A stretch of 64,000 nucleotides of DNA from the NCBI RefSeq assembly GCF_001422245.1, contig NZ_LMMM01000021.1, positions 168,414-232,413 on the forward strand, in the 5' to 3' direction. The notes below the pieces were generated by a model, which saw only the letters and a program-made list of their open reading frames with translations, was not told where the DNA came from and ran no database searches. Shown here one piece after another: positions 9,401-18,104 of the stretch; the stretch's first letter is position 1, and every line of letters begins with the position of its first letter. The translations under genes and the position numbers were made by a program. The stretch comes from Rhizobium sp. Leaf262. GTDB lineage: Bacteria; Pseudomonadota; Alphaproteobacteria; Rhizobiales; Rhizobiaceae.

Positions 9401-11967
9401 TGGATGAGGAAACATGGACAGCGCTGCTTGCGGCCTCTCGTGTTGTTCTTCATGTTCGCAACGGCAAGATCGTGGATCAGGTCAATCGCGCCGTCTCGCT
9501 GTTTGCCGCCCACCGCGGACCGGAAGGCAGCGAACTGGCCGGGGCACGTCTTCCTGCAAACGTCTTCCCTGTCGCAGAAGCCATCGAAGATGCCCATGAT
9601 CTCGACTTCTGGAACGGTTTCGGCGGCTTTACCAAGAGCGGCGACGAATATGTCGTGCGTCTTCACGGTGGCCAGTCGACGCCGCAGCCTTGGATCAACG
9701 TGATCTCCAACGAGCGCTTCGGTTTCCACATCTCTGCCGAAGGCGCTGGCTTCACTTGGAGCCGCAACTCGCGTGACTACCAGTTGACGCCATGGAGCAA
9801 CGACCCCGTGACCAACCGTCCCGGTGAAGCGATCTATGTCAGCGATGTCGAAAGCGGCAAATTGCACTCGCCCTTCGCAGCGCTCTCGCGCAACCCGGAT
9901 GCGGTGTTCGAAACCCGTCACGGCCTTGGATATTCCGTGTTCAGAAGCGTCGATGATGGCTTGGACATCGAAGTCACCCAGACGGTCGATCGCGAAAAGC
10001 CGGTCAAGCTTTCGCGCCTCACCGTGCGCAACGTCGGTACGCAGAACCGTCGCCTGAAGACCTATGGCTATGTAGAATGGGTTCTGGGTAACAATGCCCA
10101 GAAATCGGCACCTTTCATCCTCAGCAGTCATGATGCGGAAACCGGTGCGCTGTTTGCTTCCAACCCCTACAGCATCGATTACAATGCCCGCACGGCATTC
10201 CTTGCTCTGGAAGAACCGGCGAGCAGCTTCACGACCAGCAAACGCGAGTTCATCGGTCGTTATGGTTCGGTACACGCACCACAGGCTGTTGTATCGGGTG
10301 CGACCCTGTCGGGCAGCACCGAACTGGATGGCGCGCCTTGCGCCGCCATCATGCAGGAAATCCACCTGAAGCCCGGCGAAGAACGACAGGTCTTGTTCTT
10401 CATGGGCGATGCCGATACCGCTGATGAGGCACGCGCCTTGGTCAAGGACATTCGCCAGAGCGACTTCGACGCGGTTCTGAGCGAAAACAAAACCTTCTGG
10501 AACGGATTTACCGGCCAGTTGCAGGTGTCCACGCCCGATGCGGGCTTCAACCACATGGTCAATAGCTGGCTGCCCTACCAGGCACTGGCGTGCCGTATCC
10601 TTGCGCGCACGGCCTTCTACCAGTCCAGCGGGGCCTTCGGCTTCCGTGACCAGTTGCAGGATACGCTGGCCTTCCTGCTGTACCAGCCGGAACTTGCCCG
10701 CGAGCAAATTCTGCGTGCAGCAGGGCGTCAATTCCCTGAAGGCGATGTGCAGCACTGGTGGCTGCCGTTGACGGGTGCCGGTGTCCGCACGACCATTTCC
10801 GATGACGTGGTCTGGCTGGGTTACGCCACGCACCAATATATTTCGGCAACCGGCGACAAGGCCATCCTTGACGAAAGCATCCCCTTCCTCAAGGGTCCTG
10901 CGCTCACGCCGGGCCAGCACGACGCCTTCTTCCAACCGGAAACCAGCGACAAATCCGCAAGCCTTTACGAGCATGCGGCATTGGCACTGGACCTTGCCAT
11001 TCATCGCACCGGCGAAAACGGCCTGCCCCTCATTCTGGGCGGCGACTGGAACGACGGCATGAACGGCGTCGGCGTCGGCGGCAAAGGCACGAGCGTCTGG
11101 CTCGGCTGGTTCCTTGCGGGCACTCTGCGCGATTTCATCGAGATCGCTGAAGAACGCCGCGATCTCGACCGGGTCGGGAAGTGGAAGACCCATCGCGACA
11201 AGCTGCGTGCGGCACTGGAAACAGCGGGCTGGGACGGCGACTATTACCGTCGCGGCTACTTCGATGACGGTACGCCGCTGGGCTCCATTACCAGCGAGGA
11301 ATGCCGTATCGATTCGCTCGGTCAGAGCTGGAGCGTCCTATCAGGCGAGGGAGAGGAGCAGCGTTCTGCTCAGGCTATGGACGCGGTCCTGAAGGAACTG
11401 GTCGACGAGAAGGCGGGCATCATTCGTCTCTTCACTCCGCCATTCAAGCGTTCGCCGCAGAACCCGGGTTACATCAAGGCCTATCCGCCTGGTGTACGCG
11501 AAAATGGCGGTCAATATACCCATGCAGCAACATGGGTCGTATTGGCGCTGGCCAAGCTGGGCCGCAACGAGGACGCATGGAAATGCTTCTCGCTGCTGAA
11601 CCCGGTCAACCACGCGCTCGACCGCCCGTCCTCAGAGACCTACCGTGTGGAGCCCTATGTGGTGACGGCGGATGTCTATGGCGAAGGCGCCTATGCGGGC
11701 CGTGGCGGCTGGAGCTGGTATACGGGTTCTGCCGGTTGGCTCTACCGCGCTGCCGTTGAAGGCATCCTCGGCATCACCCGCATCGGCGGCACGCTGCACA
11801 TCGCACCGTCATTGCCTGAGGCGTGGGATGGCTTCTCCGCCAAGATCACGCTGGATGGCAAGATCCGCGAAGTCGCGGTCAAGCGCACCGCTGGGACGCC
11901 AGACATCGAGGTCTCCCTCGATGGCAAGCCCCTGACGGGTAAAGACCGGGCGATCCCGTTCGATTAA
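3475..11967 (+). CDS. ndvB: cyclic beta-1,2-glucan synthase
   Basis: This giant inner-membrane enzyme makes periplasmic cyclic beta-1,2-glucans from UDP-glucose. It is called ChvB in Agrobacterium and NdvB in Rhizobium, and is needed for osmoadaptation and plant attachment or nodule invasion. The 2830 residues match the usual length near 2800. Membrane helices lie at about 405-465. The GT84 glycosyltransferase follows, with LDADT (D624, D626) and QHRWARGDW (Q771-W779). More helices lie at about 805-860 and 930-985. The C-terminal half carries GH94-type phosphorylase modules, with GGDWNDGMNGVG around D2524-G2533, where D2527 corresponds to the general acid. The start codon has only a weak ribosome binding site. 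Confidence 0.97.
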   Translation: MSFHITPTAAARDSEAKQIDHNDSIRSVYFTIEELRDCGAELSKSGADDLPGFMEFDFFARHRENEKEILRVYRTTAVDAENGATITPAAEWLLDNHYVIEEAIQEVRRDFPRKFYHQLPTVKIGNSEIPRVMALAWLYVAHTHSTISRESMTALVEGYQTSKTLQIGELWALPSILRFVLIENLRRISIRVERSRRMRQRANEVVDEIIRLNDAEGSAELLKQIDSLVEDPTFSTQFLYRLRNGSQTSGFALNWLEERLRSAGTDAENTMMAEHNRLASGNVTMGNIVRSLREIDDTEWSVWFEEVSHIDKVMREQTDYETLDFGSRNTYRNTIELLARRSPKTEIEVAQAAVDMVAETANSTEKHPHAPNVGSFLIGQRRKELEERIGYNPLFAQRVVRFMRKFNWLSVAVPVIALTALAMAAVGWFLADAGMPWYVVTAFLLMFALPASEGATGLFNTVVTFFVKPFRLVGYEFKEGIPQDARTLVAVPCMLTSRDSVDEMVRNLEVHYLANPHGEISFALISDWRDAQYEQSSEDVEILEYAKREVAALSERYAFDGRTRFFLLHRRRLYNPAEDCWMGWERKRGKLHELNMLLRGDKDTTFLNGANMVPENVKYVMTLDADTRLMRDAVTKLVGKMHHPINRPVHDPVTGRVIHGYGLLQPRVTPSLTTGKDASVFQRVFSINRGIDPYVFTVSDVYQDLTSEGTFTGKGLYDVDAFETALKGRIDENAVLSHDLLEGSFARCALVTDVELVEDFPTRYEVEVSRQHRWARGDWQLLPYIMDMKRGVTAIGRWKMIDNLRRSLTPIAWFVASVLGWYFMGPLGALIWQILLIFSLFVAPTISLLSGLVPRSTDIVPQAHFHTLWSEVRATNAQVALRIVFIADSACMMADAIGRSLYRLFVSGKLMLEWRTAASIQSSAQGTIFDYYRQMWHAPVVALLGLLFASLPGDNAFLVGLPFALLWVFSPAVAWYVSQSAETEDRLFVSEHVSSELRKIARRTWRYYEAFVTSGENYLPPDNYQETPEPVVASRTSPTNIGVYLLSVISARQFGWISFSETVERMEKTIETVEKMEKYRGHLYNWYHTDTLQTLGPKYVSAVDSGNLAGHLIAISSACRQWAEAPSAHLQGNLDGIGDVAGILRETLKELPDDRKNLRPLHRRLEERIIGFSNALASVKREHEFASIRVINLAVLARDIQKLASNLNLEVKSEQSAEVTRWAQSLVDCCEAHISDSAFDLATIDPLRDRLNSLRDRSRNLAFSMDFGFLYRKDRRLLSIGYRVDSKELDEACYDLLASECRLTSLFAIAKGDLPTEHWYRLGRQVVPIGAQGALVSWSGSMFEYLMPPLVMQERHGGILNQTNNLIVREQMNHGRRLGTPWGISEAAFNARDHNMNYQYTNFGVPTLGLKRGLGQNAVIAPYASILASQYDPDAALENLNKLRKLGALGQYGFHDAVDFTPTRVPDGKVCAVVYNYYAHHHGMSIAAVANVVLDGVLRELFHADPVIEAAELLLQEKAPREVPVMSAKYEPETPGKEQADLLRAEVRTIADPAIRDREVVFLSNGHYSTILTATGAGYSKWNGQAISRWKADPTEDRWGTFLFLRDTASGQWWSATAEPRVAEGEKTKTVFTDDKAEFHKTVGDLQSVVECIVATEHDAEGRRVTLLNVGSEDRYIEVTSYMEPVIANDDDDSAHPLFSRMFVQTEIGKRGDVIRAWRNKRSPGEPSTVIAHLAADNAGPARPTEFETDRAKFVGRGRSLGEAAAFDAGAALSGTDGFTLDPILSLRRVVRVPAGKKVSVIFWTIAAPSREEVDKAIDRYRHPDAFAHELVHAWTRTQVQMRHVGVTSQQAAAFQHLARYLVYPDMHLRADADTLKTGLASQRSLWPLAISGDFPIFSLRINDDMDMDVAREALSAHEYLRARGVIFDLVIVNERAASYAQDMQHALDFISEAQRRINPADGGRPHVFSVRRDLMDEETWTALLAASRVVLHVRNGKIVDQVNRAVSLFAAHRGPEGSELAGARLPANVFPVAEAIEDAHDLDFWNGFGGFTKSGDEYVVRLHGGQSTPQPWINVISNERFGFHISAEGAGFTWSRNSRDYQLTPWSNDPVTNRPGEAIYVSDVESGKLHSPFAALSRNPDAVFETRHGLGYSVFRSVDDGLDIEVTQTVDREKPVKLSRLTVRNVGTQNRRLKTYGYVEWVLGNNAQKSAPFILSSHDAETGALFASNPYSIDYNARTAFLALEEPASSFTTSKREFIGRYGSVHAPQAVVSGATLSGSTELDGAPCAAIMQEIHLKPGEERQVLFFMGDADTADEARALVKDIRQSDFDAVLSENKTFWNGFTGQLQVSTPDAGFNHMVNSWLPYQALACRILARTAFYQSSGAFGFRDQLQDTLAFLLYQPELAREQILRAAGRQFPEGDVQHWWLPLTGAGVRTTISDDVVWLGYATHQYISATGDKAILDESIPFLKGPALTPGQHDAFFQPETSDKSASLYEHAALALDLAIHRTGENGLPLILGGDWNDGMNGVGVGGKGTSVWLGWFLAGTLRDFIEIAEERRDLDRVGKWKTHRDKLRAALETAGWDGDYYRRGYFDDGTPLGSITSEECRIDSLGQSWSVLSGEGEEQRSAQAMDAVLKELVDEKAGIIRLFTPPFKRSPQNPGYIKAYPPGVRENGGQYTHAATWVVLALAKLGRNEDAWKCFSLLNPVNHALDRPSSETYRVEPYVVTADVYGEGAYAGRGGWSWYTGSAGWLYRAAVEGILGITRIGGTLHIAPSLPEAWDGFSAKITLDGKIREVAVKRTAGTPDIEVSLDGKPLTGKDRAIPFD

Positions 11968-11998
11968 GGGTTTGGGGCGTCAGTCCCGACCACTCAGC

Positions 11999-12036
11999 AA
12001 AAAGCCACGGCTCTGGAAAGATGCCGTGGCTTTTCT
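11999..12036 (+). terminator. Rho-independent terminator after ndvB
   Basis: AAAAGCCACGGC pairs with GCCGTGGCTTTT across an 11-base loop, followed by CTGTTT. It lies 31 bases past the ndvB stop. Confidence 0.85.
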
Positions 12037-12107
12037 GTTTGGTAAGCTCTGTCAGGACGCAACATATAGCGGAAGTGACGCTGGCTCGTGACGTTAAGCC
12101 TCACCCA

Positions 12108-12263
12108 CCGCCCTCATGTTGAGGTGCTTTGACCGAAGGGCAAAGCCTCGAAGCATCCTTGGTTGGCGCATTCTTTGGCCTCATAGCCCGCAACCCCCGT
12201 CCTTCGAGGCCCCTACGGGGCACCTCTCCTTCGACAAGCTCAGGATGATGGATGAGGGTTGCT
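12108..12263. repeat. rhizobial-type intergenic palindromic repeat (family A, copy 1)
   Basis: It shares blocks with 63429-63545: CCGCCCTCATG-TGAGG, CCTCGAAGCATCC, GCCCGCAACCC and TCCTTCGAGGCCCC. Internal palindromes include GAGGCCCCTACGGGGCACCTC. In copy 2 the TGAGG and CACCTC blocks carry perfect CCCCGCAGGGG/CCCCTGCGGGG palindromes; copy 1 has degenerated in its left half. It resembles the interspersed mosaic elements described in rhizobia, but exact family membership was not checked. Confidence 0.75.
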
Positions 12264-12291
12264 CCGCTGTGCCCCCTGACCCGAAAAGCGT

Positions 12292-12951
12292 TCAGCGAGT
12301 GCCGAAGATCGCCGAACCGACGCGCACGCTGGTTGCGCCGAATTCGATGGCGGTTTCGAAATCGCCCGACATGCCCATGGAGAGCTTTTCCAGGCCGCAT
12401 TCCTTGGCGAGCTTCGCCAGAAGCGCGAAATGCGGGCCGGGATACTCGTCCGCGGGCGGAATGCACATCAGGCCTTCGACGTTGAGCTTCAGTTCGTCCC
12501 GGCACAGGGTGACGAAGGCCGCCGTTTCGCGTGGGTCGAGACCCGCCTTTTGCGGTTCCAGCCCGGTATTGACCTGCACATAAAACCGAAGCGCCTTGCC
12601 CTGCTTCTGGCATTCATCGGCAAGCGCCCGGGCGATCTTTTCACGGTCGATACTCTGGATAACATCGAACAGGGCCACCGCATCGGCAGCCTTGTTGGAT
12701 TGCAGCGGCCCGATCAGATGGAGTTCGATATCGGACGTCCTTTCCTTAAGCGCCGGCCACTTGCCCTGCGCCTCCTGCACGCGGTTTTCGCCGAAAATGC
12801 GCTGGCCGCAATCGATCACCGGCTGGATGGCATCGGCATCGAATGTCTTGGAGACGGCCACGAGGTTGACGCTGCCGGGCTTGCGGCCCGCTTTTTCCGC
12901 AACCGTCGCAATGCGCTGGGTGACATCTTCAAGACGCGCTTCGATTTCCAT
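12292..12951 (-). CDS. yggS: YggS/PROSC family pyridoxal phosphate homeostasis protein
   Basis: This cytosolic protein has the alanine-racemase N-domain TIM-barrel fold. It binds PLP and maintains free PLP and amino-acid balance without known catalysis. The PLP lysine is K35 in VAVSKT. The family motifs FGENRVQEAQ, HLIGPLQSNKA, and the C-terminal MGMSGDFETAI and VRVGSAIFG phosphate-binding segments are present. The length of 219 residues is typical. It is divergent from leuS, with about 200 bases between. Location beside leuS is common in rhizobia. Confidence 0.95.
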   Translation of the reverse strand: MEIEARLEDVTQRIATVAEKAGRKPGSVNLVAVSKTFDADAIQPVIDCGQRIFGENRVQEAQGKWPALKERTSDIELHLIGPLQSNKAADAVALFDVIQSIDREKIARALADECQKQGKALRFYVQVNTGLEPQKAGLDPRETAAFVTLCRDELKLNVEGLMCIPPADEYPGPHFALLAKLAKECGLEKLSMGMSGDFETAIEFGATSVRVGSAIFGTR

Positions 12952-13158
12952 GATCAGACCTTCACTTATATAACGGGCATTTCAACAATGGAGAGGGTTC
13001 AGTAGCCGCCACGGGGCTTGATGCCAAGCGCCATTGTCACCATTTGAACGCTGTCGACCAAGATTGCACCATGACCAGCCCTGCCAAACTTGACGCCCCG
13101 GTCGTTTCGTGGTGAAGGTCAGCGCGAATTTTCCCCTTGATACCCGGATTACACAAGT

Positions 13159-15789
13159 ATGGCCATCGAACGTTATAATCCTCGCGACGCCGAGCCGCGC
13201 TGGCAGCAAAAATGGAACGAAGACAATGTCTTCGTGACCGACAACAGCGATGCCCGCGAGAAATATTACGTTCTTGAGATGTTTCCCTATCCATCGGGCC
13301 GCATCCACATGGGCCATGTGCGAAATTACGCCATGGGTGACGTCGTCGCACGCTACAAGCGTGCGCGCGGTTTCAACGTGCTGCACCCCATGGGCTGGGA
13401 CGCATTCGGCATGCCTGCGGAAAATGCCGCCATGCAGAACAACGTCCATCCCAAGGACTGGACCTATCAAAACATCGCCACTATGCGCGGCCAGCTGAAA
13501 TCCATGGGCCTGTCTCTGGACTGGACACGTGAATTTGCGACCTGTGACGTGGAATATTACAGCAAGCAGCAGGCGCTGTTCGTTGATTTCATGGAAAAGG
13601 GCCTGGTCTACCGCAAGCAGTCCAAGGTCAACTGGGACCCGGTCGATCACACGGTTCTGGCCAATGAGCAGGTCATCGACGGTCGTGGCTGGCGCTCCGG
13701 CGCGCTGGTGGAACAGCGCGAACTGACGCAATGGTTCTTCCGCATCACCGATTTCAGCCAGGATTTGCTGGACGAGCTGGATGTGCTGGACCAGTGGCCG
13801 GAAAAGGTGCGGCTGATGCAGAAGAACTGGATCGGCAAGTCCGAGGGACTATCGCTGCGCTGGCAGACGGTGGCGTCCACTGCGCCTGCCGGCTTTGACG
13901 ACATCACCGTTTACACGACCCGCCCCGACACGCTGTTTGGCGCATCCTTCCTTGCCATTGCCGCGGACCATCCGCTGGCGAAAACCCTGTCGGAAAACAG
14001 CCCCGAAATTGCCGAGTTCTCCGACGAATGCCGTCGTCAGGGCACATCTCTGGCTGCTCTGGAAACGGCGGAAAAGCGTGGTCTGGATACCGGCGTCAAG
14101 GTTGTCCATCCGCTCGACCCATCCTGGGAATTGCCAGTTTACATCGCCAATTTCGTATTGATGGATTACGGCACCGGTGCCATTTTCGGTTGCCCATCCG
14201 GCGACCAGCGCGATTTGGATTTCGCCCGCAAATATGATCTGCCTGTCGTGGCCGTGGTCATGCCGGAAGGCGAAAATGCCGAGACCTTCACCATTGGTGA
14301 TACGGCGTTCGTCGATGACGGCGTGATGATCAATTCGCAGTTCCTCGATGGTATGACGACAACGGATGCTTTCGAGGCTGTGGTGTCGAAGCTGTCTGCA
14401 CAGACGCTGGGTGCCGAGCCACAGGCCGAGCGCAAGGTCAACTTCCGTCTGCGCGACTGGGGCATCTCCCGCCAGCGCTATTGGGGCTGCCCGATCCCGG
14501 TCATTCATTGCGAAGTCTGCGGCGTCGTGCCCGTGCCGAAGAAGGATCTGCCGGTCAAGCTGCCTGACGATGTGACCTTCGACGTGCCCGGCAACCCGCT
14601 GGATCGTCACCCGACATGGCGTCACGTCTCCTGCCCGCAATGCGGTCATGCTGCGCGTCGCGAAACCGACACGATGGACACCTTCGTCGATTCCAGCTGG
14701 TATTTCACGCGCTTTACGGCGCCGTGGGAAGAGCAGCCGACCGACCCAAAGGTCGCCAGCCACTGGCTGCCCGTGGACCAGTATATCGGTGGTATCGAAC
14801 ACGCGATCCTGCATCTGCTCTATTCGCGCTTCTTTACCCGCGCCATGAAGGCCACCGGCCATGTGGACGTGAAGGAGCCCTTCAAGGGCCTGTTCACCCA
14901 GGGCATGGTGGTGCACGAAACCTACCGTCTGGGCGAAGGCCAGAACGGGCAATGGGTCGTGCCAGCCGATATCCGCATCGAGGAAGTTGACGGCAAGCGC
15001 CGCGCTTTCCTCCTGTCAGGCGGTGACGAGGTTCAGATCGGCTCGATCGAAAAGATGTCGAAGTCGAAGAAGAACGTGGTCGATCCGGACGATATCATCG
15101 CGTCCTATGGTGCCGATACGGCCCGCTTCTTCGTTCTGTCGGATAGCCCGCCGGACCGCGACGTCATCTGGTCGGAAGCCGGTGTAGAAGGCGCACACCG
15201 CTTCGTGCAGCGTGTCTGGCGCATCATCGGCGAGGCTGCCGAAGAATTGAAGTCGGTCAAGCCCGCGCCTGCAAGTGAGGGCGAAGGCCTTGTCGTCTCC
15301 AAGGCAGCCCACAAGACGCTGAAGGCGGTTCAGGACGATCTGGACAAGCTTGCCTTCAACAAGGCCATTGCCCGCATCTATGAGCTGGTCAACACGCTGG
15401 CTGGTCCCTTCGCTGAGGTGGCCAATGGCGGCAAGTCCGACGATGTGAAGGCCGCAGCCCGCGACGCTGCTGAAATCCTGATCCGCATGATTGCGCCGAT
15501 GACGCCGCATCTGGCCGAAGAATGCTGGACGGCGCTGGGCAATGAAGGTCTTGTCGCCCAGAGCGCGTGGCCCGTTTTCGTGCCCGCGCTGATCGAAGAA
15601 AATGACGTGGTCATGCCGGTTCAAATCAACGGCAAGAAGCGTGGCGAATTGACAATCGCGCGCGATGCGGATCAAGATGCCGTCCGCGCGGCGGTGATTG
15701 AACTGGATGCCGTCAAAGCGGCTCTGGCCGGTGCCGAGCCGAAAAAAATCATTGTGGTTCCACAAAGGATTGTGAACATTGTTGTCTGA
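13159..15789 (+). CDS. leuS: leucyl-tRNA synthetase
   Basis: This class I aminoacyl-tRNA synthetase charges tRNA-Leu. HMGH (HIGH signature) is at residues 50-53 within [15 protein letters not shown], and KMSKS is at 632-636. The CP1 editing domain lies between, including the [10 protein letters not shown] segment. Zinc-type cysteine pairs appear as CEVCG and CPQCG, followed by the SSWYF element. The 876 residues fit the bacterial alpha-type enzyme. The 3' end overlaps the lptE start by 11 bases, which suggests translational coupling. Confidence 0.98.
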   Translation: MAIERYNPRDAEPRWQQKWNEDNVFVTDNSDAREKYYVLEMFPYPSGRIHMGHVRNYAMGDVVARYKRARGFNVLHPMGWDAFGMPAENAAMQNNVHPKDWTYQNIATMRGQLKSMGLSLDWTREFATCDVEYYSKQQALFVDFMEKGLVYRKQSKVNWDPVDHTVLANEQVIDGRGWRSGALVEQRELTQWFFRITDFSQDLLDELDVLDQWPEKVRLMQKNWIGKSEGLSLRWQTVASTAPAGFDDITVYTTRPDTLFGASFLAIAADHPLAKTLSENSPEIAEFSDECRRQGTSLAALETAEKRGLDTGVKVVHPLDPSWELPVYIANFVLMDYGTGAIFGCPSGDQRDLDFARKYDLPVVAVVMPEGENAETFTIGDTAFVDDGVMINSQFLDGMTTTDAFEAVVSKLSAQTLGAEPQAERKVNFRLRDWGISRQRYWGCPIPVIHCEVCGVVPVPKKDLPVKLPDDVTFDVPGNPLDRHPTWRHVSCPQCGHAARRETDTMDTFVDSSWYFTRFTAPWEEQPTDPKVASHWLPVDQYIGGIEHAILHLLYSRFFTRAMKATGHVDVKEPFKGLFTQGMVVHETYRLGEGQNGQWVVPADIRIEEVDGKRRAFLLSGGDEVQIGSIEKMSKSKKNVVDPDDIIASYGADTARFFVLSDSPPDRDVIWSEAGVEGAHRFVQRVWRIIGEAAEELKSVKPAPASEGEGLVVSKAAHKTLKAVQDDLDKLAFNKAIARIYELVNTLAGPFAEVANGGKSDDVKAAARDAAEILIRMIAPMTPHLAEECWTALGNEGLVAQSAWPVFVPALIEENDVVMPVQINGKKRGELTIARDADQDAVRAAVIELDAVKAALAGAEPKKIIVVPQRIVNIVV

Positions 15790-16327
15790 TGCCTATTCCA
15801 GATGGGGCCGCGTAGCAGCCGCAATTTCTGTTGTTATGTTCGCCGGTCTTCTGGCGGGTTGTCAGGTGCGCCCACTCTACGGCGAGGCCTCCGGCACCCG
15901 CGAGAAGCTGCTGACGGTCAATTTTGCTCCGGCAACCGACCGCATCACGCAGGAAGTGCGCAATCACCTCATCTTCCTGGCCTATGGTGGCGCCGGTGCG
16001 CCGACCAACAAGGAATATGAGGTGAAGATCACTGTCCGGTCGAGCGCGACCTCGACGGAAGTCACCGATGACACCAGCCTTTCGCTTGCGAAGAACAACT
16101 ATGACGGCCCGTTCCCCGGTCGTGTCAGCATGACGGGCAACTACGTGCTGACGCGCATTTCCGATGGTCAGGTCCTGCGCTCCGCACGCCGCACCGTCAC
16201 CGCCATGCTTGATCTTCCGCAGCAGGAATTCGCCAAGATTCGCGCCATCCGCGATGGTGAAAACCGCGCCGCTCGTGAACTTGCCGAGATCATCCAGACC
16301 GACATCGCCGCCACGATCAGCCGTTGA
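15779..16327 (+). CDS. lptE: LPS-assembly lipoprotein LptE
   Basis: This outer-membrane lipoprotein partners LptD in LPS insertion. An N-terminal hydrophobic signal ends in the lipobox LLAGC, with C28 the lipidated residue, followed by QVRPLYG, characteristic of alphaproteobacterial LptE. The start is a TTG (15779, or the adjacent TTG at 15782) inside the end of leuS, with AAAGGA about ten bases upstream; no ATG lies before the signal peptide. Position between leuS and holA is the standard order in this group and supports the name. The length of 182 residues is normal. Confidence 0.88.
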   Translation: MLSDAYSRWGRVAAAISVVMFAGLLAGCQVRPLYGEASGTREKLLTVNFAPATDRITQEVRNHLIFLAYGGAGAPTNKEYEVKITVRSSATSTEVTDDTSLSLAKNNYDGPFPGRVSMTGNYVLTRISDGQVLRSARRTVTAMLDLPQQEFAKIRAIRDGENRAARELAEIIQTDIAATISR

Positions 16328-16337
16328 AAGCGGTGTC

Positions 16338-17375
16338 ATGACGGAAATAAAGTCGCATGAATTCGAACGCTTCGCCGAAAGACCGGCGGAGCGTTTTCGC
16401 GTTTTCGTGCTCTATGGTCCTGATCGCGGCCTTGTGTCCGAACGCGCCGCGCTTATCGCCTCCAAGACCGGTATAGACCCCAACGACGCCTTTGCCTCGC
16501 TGAAGATGACGGCAACCGACCTACAGGGCGATCCCGGTCGCTTGCTGGATGAGATCAATTCCATCGGCCTGTTCGGTGGTGAAAAGCTGGTCTGGGTCAA
16601 GGGTGCCGCCAATGAGAAGGCGCTGGTGGATGCGTTGCAGGTTCTCTCGGACGATCCGCCCGAAGCAAGCTTCCTGATCGTCGAAGCGGGCGACCTGAAA
16701 AAAGGAACCGGCCTTCGCAAGATCGCAGAACCGTCGCGCGCCATCGCCGCCATTCCCTGTTATGCCGATGATGCGCGGGCGCTGAATGCGCTGATCGACC
16801 AGGAGCTTTCGACGGAAAATCTGCGTATCGCACCTGCTGCACGCCAGCGGCTGGCCGAATCGCTCGGCGGCGACCGTATCGCCTCGCGCAACGAGGTGCG
16901 CAAGCTGGCACTCTATTGCCGTGGCCATGATGTCATCGAAGAAGACGATGTCATGGCGATCATCGGCGATGCCAGCACGGTATCTGCCGATGACGCGGTG
17001 GATGCCATTCTGAAGGGCGACCGCAACGCCTTTTTCCATGCAACGCAAAAGATCATCGCCTCCAAGACGCCGATCTTTCTGGTTCTGCAAGGCTGCCTGC
17101 GGCAATTCCAGTTGCTGGACCAGATGCGGGCTGAAATGGATGATAAGAAATTGCAGGCCGGACAGGTCATGCAGACCATGGGACGCAGCGTTCACTTCCG
17201 CCGTAAACCCGTCATCGAACGAGCGCTGCGCACGTGGCAGCCAGCAGCGATTGCGCGCGAGATGAACCGACTACAGGCAGCGATTCTGCAAAGCCGTCAG
17301 CGGCAAAGCCTGGAGGAAAGCGTGGCATTGCTGACGCTGTTGTCCACGACCTTGCAGTCGGGGCGCGCTGGATAA
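16338..17375 (+). CDS. holA: DNA polymerase III delta subunit
   Basis: HolA is the clamp-loader delta subunit that opens the beta clamp. Starting at the ATG ten bases after lptE gives 345 residues beginning MTEIKSHEFERF; longer in-frame extensions run into lptE and are rejected. Family features include VFVLYGPDRGLVSERA near the N-terminus, FGGEKLVWVKGA, and a C-terminal helical domain (LQGCLRQFQLL, QAAILQSRQ). It lacks catalytic ATPase motifs, as expected for delta. It is the last gene of leuS-lptE-holA. Confidence 0.93.
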   Translation: MTEIKSHEFERFAERPAERFRVFVLYGPDRGLVSERAALIASKTGIDPNDAFASLKMTATDLQGDPGRLLDEINSIGLFGGEKLVWVKGAANEKALVDALQVLSDDPPEASFLIVEAGDLKKGTGLRKIAEPSRAIAAIPCYADDARALNALIDQELSTENLRIAPAARQRLAESLGGDRIASRNEVRKLALYCRGHDVIEEDDVMAIIGDASTVSADDAVDAILKGDRNAFFHATQKIIASKTPIFLVLQGCLRQFQLLDQMRAEMDDKKLQAGQVMQTMGRSVHFRRKPVIERALRTWQPAAIAREMNRLQAAILQSRQRQSLEESVALLTLLSTTLQSGRAG

Positions 17376-17391
17376 GTGTCTTGCGGGCAAT

Positions 17392-17422
17392 AAAAAGCCT
17401 CCGCAGCGTAGGCCGGGAGGCT
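17392..17422 (-). terminator. Rho-independent terminator on the minus strand (fdxA)
   Basis: Read on the minus strand, AGCCTCC and GGAGGCT form a stem followed by TTTTTA. It lies about 105 bases past the fdxA stop, beyond a palindromic repeat, and just after holA, which it could help end in the other direction. Confidence 0.65.
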
Positions 17423-17439
17423 AAGACTTACACGTCTAT

Positions 17440-17517
17440 CGTCATCCTCGGGCCGAGGATCTAACGAACCACGACATCAACCGTGATCAGATCCTCGGGA
17501 CAAGCCCGAGGATGACG
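17440..17517. repeat. intergenic palindromic repeat (family B, copy 1)
   Basis: Two inverted arms are built on GTCATCCTCGGG and CCCGAGGATGACG. The right arm (17489-17517) is itself a hairpin, ATCCTCGGG-acaag-CCCGAGGAT, and is identical over 29 bases to 40050-40078. The left arm has lost about six bases of its loop. It sits in the 3' region between the convergent holA and fdxA genes. Confidence 0.75.
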
Positions 17518-17527
17518 TCTCAGACAC

Positions 17528-17866
17528 TCAGTCGCCCTTGCCGGGCTCTGCCGAGAAGTAAAGGTCGAGCTTGCCCGAAACGCCGTCCATTTCCTTTGCT
17601 TCAGGCATCGGGTCGCGCTTGACGGTGATGTTGGGCCAGATAGCGGCATATTCCGCATTCAGCGTCAGCCACTTGTCGAGACCCGGTTCCGTGTCCGGCT
17701 TGATGGCTTCTGCGGGACATTCCGGTTCGCATACACCGCAATCGATGCATTCATCGGGATTGATCGCCAGAAAGTTCTCACCCTCATAGAAGCAATCGAC
17801 AGGGCAGACCTCGACGCAGTCGGTATATTTGCAGCGAATGCAGTTATCGGTCACGACATACGTCAT
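17528..17866 (-). CDS. fdxA: seven-iron ferredoxin FdxA
   Basis: This soluble electron carrier has one [3Fe-4S] and one [4Fe-4S] cluster. From the chosen ATG (112 residues, [12 protein letters not shown]) the cysteines fall at 9, 12, 17, 21, 25 and 40, 43, 46, 50, in the patterns [17 protein letters not shown] and [11 protein letters not shown]. The long C-terminal tail is typical of the FdxA type. A 35-residue upstream extension is possible but lacks conservation. It lies downstream of hslR on the same strand; the electron partner is not evident from context. Confidence 0.95.
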   Translation of the reverse strand: MTYVVTDNCIRCKYTDCVEVCPVDCFYEGENFLAINPDECIDCGVCEPECPAEAIKPDTEPGLDKWLTLNAEYAAIWPNITVKRDPMPEAKEMDGVSGKLDLYFSAEPGKGD

Positions 17867-18104
17867 GATGGACTCCAGATATGCAGGCCGGGTCAAAGGG
17901 CTTGAAAGACAAGCCGTCGCCCGGAATTCAGACAGGGCATTTTGGCAAGTGAGGTAATGCCTTTGACCCAATATAGCAAGGATAAACCATACTGAAAAAG
18001 CCGCGCTTCTTGGTGGTTTATTCCAAGCGACTGATACGAGCTGCCGGAATGGCTTTCACGAAGCGGCTGAGTTTGTCACAGGCAATGGCGCACCGGGCGC
18101 GTGT

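Noticed and set aside
9328..11193. A 621-codon open frame antisense to ndvB
   Set aside because: No domain or ribosome binding site, and it lies wholly inside the GH94-like part of ndvB, whose frame is certain.
16164..16337. Longer start for holA
   Set aside because: It would lie inside lptE, and the family N-terminus begins at the ATG ten bases after the lptE stop.
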